A DNA stretch of 25,812 bases from Priapulus caudatus (taxonomy: Eukaryota > Priapulida > Priapulimorpha > Priapulimorphida > Priapulidae). A program made the translations under genes and the position numbers. The stretch lies in NCBI RefSeq assembly GCF_000485595.1, contig NW_014577089.1, positions 646,647 to 672,458 on the forward strand. Reading direction: 5' to 3'. Below are positions 11,170-22,500 of the stretch, piece after piece. Within the stretch, counting starts at the first letter, position 1, and each line of letters begins with the position of its first letter. Below the pieces are notes generated by a model that was not told where the DNA came from, searched no databases, and saw only the letters and a list, made by a program, of their open reading frames with translations.

Positions 11170-14100
11170 TCAAGGCGTGCGAGCTCTGGTCTCCTTGGCC
11201 TGTAGATATTCGTACCCAGCCTGGACAAGGTACTTAAAGGCGGCACTGTGTCGTAGATCTCCTAACTCTTCACAACTGAGCAGGCTTTGTACTGAAGGTA
11301 GATACCCGTCCATAGGTAGGCCTGTTGATCAGCAAACGAACATCAGCCACACACGCACATACACGGAGTGATATATAGTGAGTGAAGGGGTTCTGGGCGA
11401 TGAAACACGCACGCTTCCACTGGTAACGATGCTAATTAAAAGACAGGCGCAAATAAATTATAATCATGCCAAATACTTAAAATTCAATCACAATTAAAGG
11501 CATAATAAGCCCATTGCTTATGCAATGTTGACGAATGCTAGAGTTACTGGCACATTGTGTAGTTAATAAGTGCATAACCTTACAGCTAAACGCGTATTAG
11601 TTTGTCCAATATCACTGCTGGTTACATTACAAACAAGACTTGAAATCGGTTGTTGATATGTATCAACGTATCATTTACGTGCCGTAAATGTCATCCAGGA
11701 GTCAAGTGATGACGTAAACATTTGTGCGGCCCGTATGTTTTGGACGCCAGATGAAATGGAGGTGTCAGCGGTGTAACCACGGCCACGGACTAAACATGGA
11801 AATGGAGTAAAACACACGTACTAACCACGGACGCACATGGACAGCCCTGACAAAAAGTTCCTTTCAATTTCAAAGGATTTCAATTAGACATTTCTTAGTA
11901 ACCAGCAGTGATATTGGACAAACTAATACGCGTTTTGATGTAAGGTTATGTACTTATTAACTACACAAGGTGCCAGTTACTCTAGCAATCGTCAACATTG
12001 CATAAGCATTGGTCTTATTATGTCTTTAAGGTTCAGAAACAGTTGGCGAAGAAGTCATCTTCTTTAAAGGCACATTACAAAATCACTTGTTAAACTAAAG
12101 CTATAGCTGAATGTGAGAAATTTACCATGCACTCGAGCTTCGGTAAACTACCCTTAATTAAATCATACAACACAAGATGAATAGTGTATGAAGCATGAGT
12201 ACTAACACAATGTTTTTACACCAATGTAAAACGACAACAGTCAATATTATGAATTATGATCGCTATGGACTGGAATAAACAAATAAAACCTGGCCTAAAC
12301 ATGTAAATGGCGTAAAACACACAGAGAGCCACGGACTACAGCGGACCAAACAGGTGAACAGGTACAATTACCATCTAGGGAAGCCAGTTCTATTGTTCGG
12401 AACAGAATGGTGTCCTTGATACCTTCGAGTGAGCCGTCAGTTTCAATATCATCCCAGCTGGAAAAATGTTAACAATGACGCAACAAGCTTCAACATTTGG
12501 CCTCCAATGTAATAGACATTATATTGCACTCGGAACAATAATCACTGAGCATGAATCTAGAACCCAGTGCAATGATGGCTCTGAATACCCAGACCTATAC
12601 TGAGCAGAATATGACCAGTGTGTTACTAGGGTTAAGCTGTTAGGATTGCTATTTAAGATTCCTCATATTTGAGCAGCTGGTTCACTGCAAGGCAACCTAT
12701 TCCCTCTTCCATTTTATCAGCTTTCTACTAGGCTAGTATAAGCAAGGGATTAAACTGCCACAGATTCTGAACTTTGCCTGTTTGCGTTTTAGCCTAGTTG
12801 CCTATATCGCCAACAGCAGGACATTATACTGGAAGTAGTAGTACTAGAACGCTATTAATTTTAATACTGGGAAATACTACCTACTAAAATTGCCTGCCAG
12901 ATTAGAAACGTACCTATCTTGTAGAATAGCTGCACACCATATTTTCAACTTTAAATCATCAATCATACTTTGTCTCTGAAAAAAATATTATACTAATTAA
13001 ACAGTGTGTCTGTAGTGGTTAGTCTAATCCTACGTCACTCATTATTTACAATATTTAAATTACACAGCAATCTTCATTTCGCTTTCAATGCTTTGTGTGA
13101 GAATTAGCATTTACAGGTGGTTGATACATAGTAATTAGGCCACCATAAGGTTGCAGCTCACCTGAAGATCTGTTGTAGGGATAAACTCGAGCAGATCCAA
13201 TGCCTTTTTGAAGTCAAACTCATTTGCCCTCACGTTTGCCTCGCCAATGTACACCTAGAGAAAAAAACAGAATAGTTCTGCATCAGTGTGATCATATGCA
13301 ATATATATGTATTTTTCTAATGCACACAGCTGCTCTAAAGAGGCTTAGTAAGATAAATTCCCTTACCTCGATGAGCTCTTCTGGTGTCAGCACAGGCATA
13401 ATACCTTTGTCTAGGCCTTCTGCGGTTAGAACTTCCAGTGGAAGTCCCTCCTGGTGCAATACAATGTCTTGCTCCAAGTTTACCACTTAAAAAAACAATT
13501 AGTTTACTTTACCTTCAAGCCTATTTCGGCAAATGATACATTCACCCAAACTCTGGCTCTAACTCAACTGATGCAACACACTGCCAGTAAATATGCCTGT
13601 CAGCCCCTTCTTCCATAGAGTCTATCTAATGGCCATTACCTCCTTCATGGAACCATTGTCATGATACCACTCCCTTCTTTCAGCACTGTACATTTACCAT
13701 CCATCACTATCACCACTGTACATCTACCATCCACCACTACCACCACTGTACACCTACTATCCACCACTACCACCACTGTACACCTACTATCCACCACTAC
13801 CACCACTGTACACCTACCATCCACCACTGCACACATAACCTACCATCCACAATCTCCTCAACAGCCCCTGCTGGCTCATCACTGGCTAATGCTGCCAGTT
13901 TACTGAGGCTTAGAAGTGTTTTCTTCTTTGGCAAGTTGGCTTGCTCCTCGATGGCGAGCGTCTTTAATGTCTGTGCAGCCTAGAACGATAACCAGTATCA
14001 ATGTCGTGCCCAAGGTAACTTACTCGTGGTTTAAATAGTACAAGATGAATGCATAAGTGATAAAATCATTCAAAAAGAAAGTAAGAACAGCATATGATAT

Positions 14101-17100
14101 GTAGCAGAACAGTACATGACAAATGATATATGGGTAGCATTAGGTGCACTACCAGAAGTTTTGTGATAGTGTGTAGCAGTATGTGGCAGGCATTGTGGGA
14201 CTGGTGAATGTGACAGAGTATATATGTGGACCAGTGTTAGAATTAACGATGTGTTAGTGGCGAATATGTGACACTGTATAAAGGTGCATGTGTGTCAGAC
14301 TGTGACATTATGAACTGGAATAAATGAATAAAACACGGACCAAACAGGTAATTGGTGCAAAACGGACGGAGAGCCATGGACTATTACGGATAGTAATTAG
14401 CTGCTAATTTAGCCCGTAATAGTCCGTGTTTTATTCGTTGATTCTAGATTATAGTGTGAGTGGCAGCATGACGTTTGACTGGAGCATATGTGACAGCGTA
14501 AAAACATGCATGTGTGTCAGGCTGTGTGTTGCAGCACGACGCGTGACTGGAGAACATGCGACAGGGTGCATGCGTGCATCACAGGACTACGTACCCCGAT
14601 GAAGTTCCTCGTGTGGACGTCGTGTATCCAGCGCAGGCTGCCGTGCAGCTGCAGGAACGCCGTCAGCTCGGCGTCGTGAGCCGCCGGCTGCGAGAACAGC
14701 CGCGCCTGCTTGCCCTCCGCGACGTACGTGGCGAACACAAACTGTGCGAAACCCTGCGGCGCGCCGCAACGTCGCGTTAGATACGGTCTCGCGATAGCTG
14801 CGACGGCGACCGTTACATGCATACATGTGATGCTAGCTGCGACGGCGACCGTTACATGCATACATGCAACGCGTAGGGCTTCACCATTACATGATAGTCT
14901 GGTTAGGCTGCACAAATATATTGTGCAGGCAACACTTGGTTAAGAATCAGCGGGACCACACGGAATGCCCTCACATACGTACGATTAAGCACACTGCATT
15001 TAGCCATTTGTAGTGTCATTCTATGATGGCCATGAGAGATGTTTAATTATAAACAATTATACAGAATGTACAGCTTTTCCTGACAACCACCCCCAACCCC
15101 TTCACCTCAACTGTGCAAAACATTGTTGCAATGTTGAATTTCTAGAGTTGGCAGAAAGGCATGAAATTCTAAGTGTACAACGACCGTTGACCAACTCCCA
15201 CAGAGTTCCATTTGTATGATTTTGATAACTGATGGTAACTGTAAATGGGTCCCTCAGGCTTGTATGAACAGATGACAACCATTGAGAAAAGCAAATGATG
15301 CCCAACAGGGTTTCACTCACTTCTTGCGAGAACTGGGTCATGTATCTCTGCAGTCTGTCATCGTTGTCCGTCAGCTCACACATCTGAGTAAGGACACGGA
15401 AGTCGGCGTACTTCTCACCAAGAAACATCGCCTCTTCATATGCTTCACACTGCACTGTAAGTAAAGACGGAGAAGGCACTGTCATTTTGTCACTGATCTT
15501 GTTCGTATAGAAAAGCAACCATGCCAATAACACAGAAACGCCTTCAGTACAATCAGAGCCAATGAGAAATATATGCACCTCTAAGAAGGTGAAAACAACT
15601 GAAACCATTTTGCATCTTATACGTCTTTCAAGTCAGCTAACATAGCATCACACGAAAATAAATAATGATTAACTAAACATCCCTCTCTCCCAACCCCGCG
15701 CACTCACGTAGTGGCTGAATGAGTCGATATCTTTCACTCTCGTACTTCTTCTTCAATGTTCTGCGTCGTTCAACGCTCACGTCTACTCCTAGCGCTTCCA
15801 CCTGCGTGGCATAGCCGGCTAAAATGTTGTCAGAGAGGTTAACCAGCTGGCGCACGAGGGCGGATCGCGTGTGGGAGTCCATCGACTCTGGGATGCCATT
15901 CTCGACTGTGAGCTTGTGCTGCAGAACAAAGATACACACACAGAGATTTAGATAAGAATGTGCGCATACATTTTATCTACATGGTTAGCAAGGTGTGGTC
16001 ATAAGCATGCATGCAGGGTGAGAAATATATGGACATAGCATGACTGTCTAGTCCGAGATGCAGGGATATACCATCATACATGCTTGGCCAGCAAGTGTGG
16101 AAATAAGCACATCTGAATGCTTAATAATCTTGTGGATACAGCACACCTGCATGGTCAATACATCATACCTGCCTGATCGATACTATGTGGAAGCAACATT
16201 ACCTACTTAATCAATACATCATACCTGCCTGGTCAATACTATGTGGAAGCAACATTACCTACTTAATCAATACATCATACCTGCCTGATCAATACTATGT
16301 GGAAGCAACATTACCTACTTAATCAATACAACATACTTGCCTAGTCAATACTATGTGGAAGCAACATTACCTGCTTAATCAATACATCATACCTGCCAGG
16401 TCAATACTATGTAGAAGCAACATTACCTGCTTGTTCAATACACTATATCTGCCTGGTCAATGCTATGAGGATACAGCATACCTGCTTGGTCAGCAGTGAT
16501 CGGAGACCAGTGGTGCCTGATCGCGCCGTCCAAGGCACGTAGTCTTTGTACTGTTCTACTGTGCTATTCACAAACATGGTGGCCTGTGCTGCACGACAAT
16601 CAGCTACTTCCTTCAAAACACCCTGAAAAAGATTCAACAATTCATGTGGCATCATTTGTGTGCTAGAGCCTTTACTCGGTCTCGAAAAACAAAACGTCCA
16701 TGGAGCACCATTCTTTTGATATAATACATCCACTAACAAGTTCTTAATCCACCAGAGAGTATATGACGCACACGACATTCTTGCAGGATGAAAATGCGAC
16801 ATATTTGATCTCATTAAACGAGGGATTGAGCTGATGCATAGTTTCACACCTCGAATATTGTGTTTGTGTGCGACAAGAACGTGATGCAGTCTACGGACGA
16901 GACGTCGGACGACTCTATTAGCTCCAGTTCCACCTGTACCAGACCCCAGAATATGTCATCTATCCTGGATACCTGTCAAAGACAAGACTGGATTACTGAT
17001 CATTCAATCTATATCACAGCAAGCCTGATTATACTAATAGGTGACATGTGTCATTGTTTCTTTCTAGATAAACCTCCATACTGAAGTCATCAATTCAGTG

Positions 17101-19599
17101 CTCTGAACTGGGGAAAAAACATTAGAGCTACTACAAGTAATATTACCAGAATAATATCATTCTGGTACCAGTAAAAGCTTATTACTGATAATGTTAAATT
17201 ATCATTAATTATTATCATTAACTATTACTAATGAGAATGATAAAGTCATTCATGTATTTTCATCTGATAATAAGGTCCACTCTGTTATAGTATAATATAG
17301 TAATGTGTAAAATGCAATGTATTTCAGCTTGGAATTACAGGTAAAACAGCACGAGACATTGTATATGTATAGATACAAGACAAGTAATGCATACAAGACT
17401 GATAGCAGCATGTAATTACATTAAACAAATAATTGGTAATACCTCCCGGTAGAACAGGTCCTGTGGTGTCAAAGCTGTTCCAGGTGACACCGTCTGGCGC
17501 TTAGACAAAACCTTACGTATGCCGCTGTCTACAACCGATGGATATCTGCAATAATAAGTTCTCGGTCATTCATTGGTCAGCCGTATGTGGGTAAAGGCTG
17601 ATAGTGATATATGGTAACATGATCCAGTGAATGTTGTGAAACAGTATTCGCACACACCAGCCAATTAAGCTTCGCCCTTAGATGCTTCTCCGAGAGACAA
17701 CAATGTGACAACAACAGTGGGTTTACTTACATGGTGTGAAGACCCCGGAGAACATTTGCAGCGACAAGTTTCTCGGTGTGCTCTCTCAGTACGAGGCACG
17801 TCGGTGCCATCTGCCGTGCTTCCGTAACGCCACACATCTGAGTGACAACAAATGTATGAGAACTATTGTACTGGATAGCCAAACCTAACAATGTAGAGAC
17901 TACACAGAAAAATAGACACTGAACGCAGCTTCGAAGTGTTGCAAATAATTGAGAAAGTGAAATCGAGACAAAGTGCAGATTTTAACTGAGATTGGATACA
18001 TAAAAGACGACATAATACGATTCACAGTACACAGAAACACTACCTCCCCCCACACACAAATTGTTCGGTCATGAAAATTGGGTCTAATGGAATGCCACCA
18101 TGACACAGACATGACACACGAACCACTCCAGCTTTACGTGATGATCACGTGTAGGAACACTTACCCGTTCCCAAATGCCGATCTCCCGGAGAAAGGTGAC
18201 GAAATACTTGTGAGCTTTCTGCTTGTCCTCCAGCTGGTGCATGAGGATGAGAGACGTTGACGTCGAACTCACGTCTGCAGATGAACAATCGACACGCCAA
18301 CTTAACCAGGTGCTGGTACTTGTTCTTGATGTTTTTTTTATGTTAGCCTTACATGGCATCATATTGCTGCTTTTTTGATTAGCACTTATGTTGCGAATTT
18401 GTTACATTCGTGTTGTTGTATTCATAGCTGTAGTAGTACAGCTATCGTACTGCATTATGTCATTTACCTGCCTGCTACTACATAGCAATGGACTGACCTT
18501 GTGGAATTGACTCTGCCCACCTAGGGTCCAAGGCAGGAAAATCGTCCAACAGCTGCTGCCCAAGCGAGATGACGATTTTGTCCAATAGCGAATCAGGTGC
18601 GGATGTCATTGTAGAGGGTAGAACATCCTCAACAATAGCCTGAGCATCTCTCTAAATGCAGCAGTTAAGTTGTCTGAATTAATTGGCTTCATAGGTTAAT
18701 CATATATTAAATAACCAAGATAGGGAAAAGCTATTATCACCACAACAATTTTTCTACTAATCTGACGTAATCGCAGACATAACCCAAAAATAAATGAAAG
18801 TGTCACATTCACATACTAAAATTTAACAAAATCGAATGAATTTAGATGGCCATTTTCATTTTTGTCAAAAAGTGGGCGTGGCTCAAAAGTAGGTCGACTG
18901 GCGTGCTACAAAATAGGAAGTTCTCAAATCTCTCCCATAGGAGTAACAACTGTATTCAATTTGAAACATGTGGGTCAAACGGTTCTTGAGTTATCGTTGA
19001 CCGTATAGTAGGCAGACACTGAAATGCATAGTGAAATTGCCAAAATCTACCTAATTAAAAAAAAATATCAAAACCCGTGTGATATGTTTTGGGGCCAGTT
19101 ATTCACATACTAGAAATGAGCAAAATCCATTGAGCCTGAACTAACTTATGGCCATTTCCATTTTTGCCAAAAAGTGGACGTGGCTCGAATGTAGGTCGAC
19201 TGGCGTGCTCCAAAATAGGACGTTCAAACCTATCCCATAGGAGTAACAAATATATGCAATTTGAAACGTGGGTCAAACGGTTCTTGAGTTATCGTTGACC
19301 GTAGCCAAATGTTGACGGACGGACGGACGTACGACACCCCATAGCAATAGCTCATCTTGACGATGTCAAGGCAAGCTAAAAAAAAACAATGAAAACCAAG
19401 CACACATATTTACGAGTAAATAGATTATATTTGCGAATGCTACAATCGACTAGCTTCACATTGAAAGGACTTATCTAGAGGCACATACCATGTTTCGTCT
19501 TACAAAGTGCAACAGTGCAGCCTTCAGGCGACTCGTCTTGTCTTCACTGATGCTCATGTCATGGAGCTGATCGTCGCCAACGATTGACATCAATGCCGA
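11170..19599 (-). CDS. NUP133: NUP133 exons for the alpha-helical domain and C terminus
   Basis: Exons in transcript order: 19489-19599, 18498-18651, 18165-18274, 17731-17837, 17443-17545, 16850-16972, 16482-16622, 15708-15918, 15321-15454, 14595-14753, 13844-13979, 13367-13485, about 13162-13254, 12914-12975, 12372-12457, 11170-11321. They encode the helical stack that docks on NUP107 in the human complex. Landmarks: DKTSRLKAALL, LDPRWAESIPQ, QLEDKQKAHKYF, LTPQDLFYREVSRIDDIF, YVPWTARSGTTGLRSLL, LGEKYADFRVLTQMCELTDN, ELTAFLQLHGSLRWIHDV, KKKTLLSLSKLAALASDE, VLHQEGLPLEVL, IMPVLTPEELIE and AGYEYLQAKE before the stop. The penultimate region (IDDLKLKIWCAAIL) matches human INDLKLEILCKAL. The lower boundary of the 13162 exon is uncertain by one base. 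Confidence 0.92.
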
Positions 19600-22500
19600 C
19601 TGTAACGCACAGCAATGCAAGCACTTTTAATGGACACCACACATTCCCGCATGTAACGATTTAAACCAGACTTCGTCCAATAATCTTGAGGGAGCAGTGC
19701 CAATTTTTCGAAAGGGCAATTAAACAGAGAAAATTATCATCGTGCCACGTACGACATAACGCGCAGGTTCGTTTCTTTCCAATATGAATGCTCGGAAAAA
19801 ATATGCAACGCTAACAACGTTCTTATAGATAATACAGGATTATCATGTATGCTTACCTCATTCCTCCAGCTATCTTCAGCTACTGTCATTGATGATAGAT
19901 TCCCACTGTAAGAACAAGGCAACCTATCACAACTTTGTGATGGAACATGGAGGCTCTAATTTCAGCCAGTGGATGTCCAGTGGCACAATTGTTATATATG
20001 TTGCATCATTACTACTATAAAAGGTAAAGCACACATTCAGTTTCATTATGTCATTGCCTTGAAAGGCCACGCAATAAATGATGCAAGGATTAATATAAAT
20101 AAAACCTGCATCGTGAAAAGTACTTTTAATTAATATTTAACAACAAAAAGTAATATGTAGCATAAATAAAACATGATTTAGCTGAGGGTAACATTGAAGC
20201 TACATACATTGGTGTTCTTCTTGAATTACCTGATATCCAACTGAGAAGATGGTTGCAAGGTGACAAATGCCCGGGTTGTAGTGAAAAACACAGCCTGTTT
20301 GTGAACAGACCCTGCACCCAGGATTCGCTCCCCCAGTGAGCTAAACTCTGTCTTCTCTATTTCGTAACCATGGATGGTTGCTACGAAAACGGATCCGGTA
20401 ATTAATGAAATTTTACTATCGTGATTTCAAATCCTCTATTGACTGATTGATTCCTGGGAGGAATAACAAATAAGGAAACAGGCATTTGGAGTTTGAACCT
20501 ATTCAGTTACATTGTTACTATATTTGCGTCATGAAACAAAACAGAATTGTCAAATAAAAGATAAATTTTGAAAACCTAAACATCAATTATATTGAGGCAA
20601 TGCTAACATCTACCAGTATCAAGACAGTTTCACAGTATATATTACCTGAAGTACACAGCACCGTATTTGGAGTATAAATAAAAGCAGAACTTGAAAAGGG
20701 GTCAGATAGCAGAAACCTGTGGCTGTGGATCTCATCCTCTCTTCCAGGCTTCAATGTAAATAAGACAGGCGTGGCTTAATATTTTGTGCACAAAGATGCA
20801 CAACGAACATTAATTAATAGATATATACTTGCTGCAGTGTGTTCTATTATTGCCAACTATCCTTACCTGGTACAAAGTGTTGTGTTTTGTAACTGTAAAC
20901 ATTGAAAAGTCAACAGGAACACCCCGATTGGTAGCCACTGAACCTGTAATAATAATATACCGTTTTTATTTAGATTTCAGTCGTGACACTGACATCTCAT
21001 GATAAGCAGTTGAAATAGCAAATATCGATAAACATATTTTGATAGAAAAGCAGTCATGTAGCAATACTTACAGAAAGCATAGTGAACTTTGCAAACAGCT
21101 TGGTAGTTGTTGCAACCAGCAGCAAGAATTGTCACACCATCTCTACAAATAAAAAAAGGAAATTCCAAAATTCCAACTTTTCCTATATCACATCCTCTCT
21201 TTACTACTAACAAATGTGAACTCAAACATAAAGAAAAGCATATTATGATTTTTGAATAATATATATCCATTTTAAGAAACTGATATTTATATATATTGAT
21301 ATGATTTATATTATATATGATATTATATTACATTATATATTTAGATTAATGACGTAATTTATATATGATAATGACTAACATGAGATTAATCTCTGAATGC
21401 ACAAGTACACACACTATCCTCATCAGCTATCAGCCCATCAGTCATAACACACAGAACTCTTACCTATTCACTTGCATATCCAACAACCAGGTTTTTAACT
21501 CTGTAGCATCACATTCATCATCCTAGAGCCAAGCAAATCATTGCCACTATTATTATAACTTCACATAACTCCACCCCATACAAAAAGATAACTGCTGTTT
21601 TCTTCTAGTGATACCACAGATATTTATTCCACATACGTTCAACGTATTATTACAAAGTGACACCTACACCTAACACAATATGCTAAGATGAGAACCAAAG
21701 AATACACATTTTCAGTGACACATACAGAAGTTGTACTTTAGACCTTTAAAAATATTATATCTATACTTACATAAACTACCTGACACAGGCAGTGAGCCAG
21801 AGCTGTTTCCACATCAAATTCCAGCAGAAGCTAAAGCAAATTGTTTACTTGTGAGTAACGATGGCACAGGTAAAATATATAACAATTAACTTACAGTGCA
21901 TCTTTTATAAGAATAACTAATATAAAAATTATAGGATTATTGTGAATTTAAGTTCCTGCTCCTCCCGTCTCGTACCTTCTCGCCATCGTCCCAAAGCTCC
22001 CATTTCTGCAGCTTCCCTCCAGTTAGAATATGTAGAAACTTTCCATCCATATCCTCCCCATCCGACACCAACACTGACTGAACTTTCTATGGTAGAACAA
22101 AAACATGAAGATATCAGTGCAAATGCAGTCAAACTGTACAAAATAACAGACACAGTCGCAAAGGTAGCGATGATTTAATTTTGTTTCTTCCAGACATGAT
22201 TTATGGTTATTTCAGTTAGAACACCATGTACATGCATTCAAGCGAAAAAAAACATAATTCCAAATTGTTGTATCGTTAAATAACTACACATTTGTTATAT
22301 TGTGCGCCTTCTAAATGCTCACTAGTAAATAATCCTGGGGCAGTGATAACAAACCAAAATTCTGGAATCATAAAGCTGTGTTAAAGATAAGAATATCAGA
22401 TTCACACTAATTAACTGATGTTGGCGATTCTACTGCAAAATGAAATTGTCTTTCCAGAACAAGATTCTTCAGCAGCAACTCACCACACCCTCCGCTTGTG

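Noticed and set aside
13645-13836. 63-codon - strand open frame with a CTVVVVVD repeat
   Set aside because: It is a read-through of the 30-bp minisatellite in a frame different from the adjoining NUP133 exon.
14517-14943. Overlapping open frames on both strands around the GC-rich exon
   Set aside because: These are shadows of the NUP133 exon 14595-14753, where GC-rich codons suppress stops in all frames.
17149-17168. Perfect short palindrome CCAGAATAATATCATTCTGG-like
   Set aside because: The arms are too short and the surroundings AT-rich. Expected by chance in a window this size, with no associated feature.
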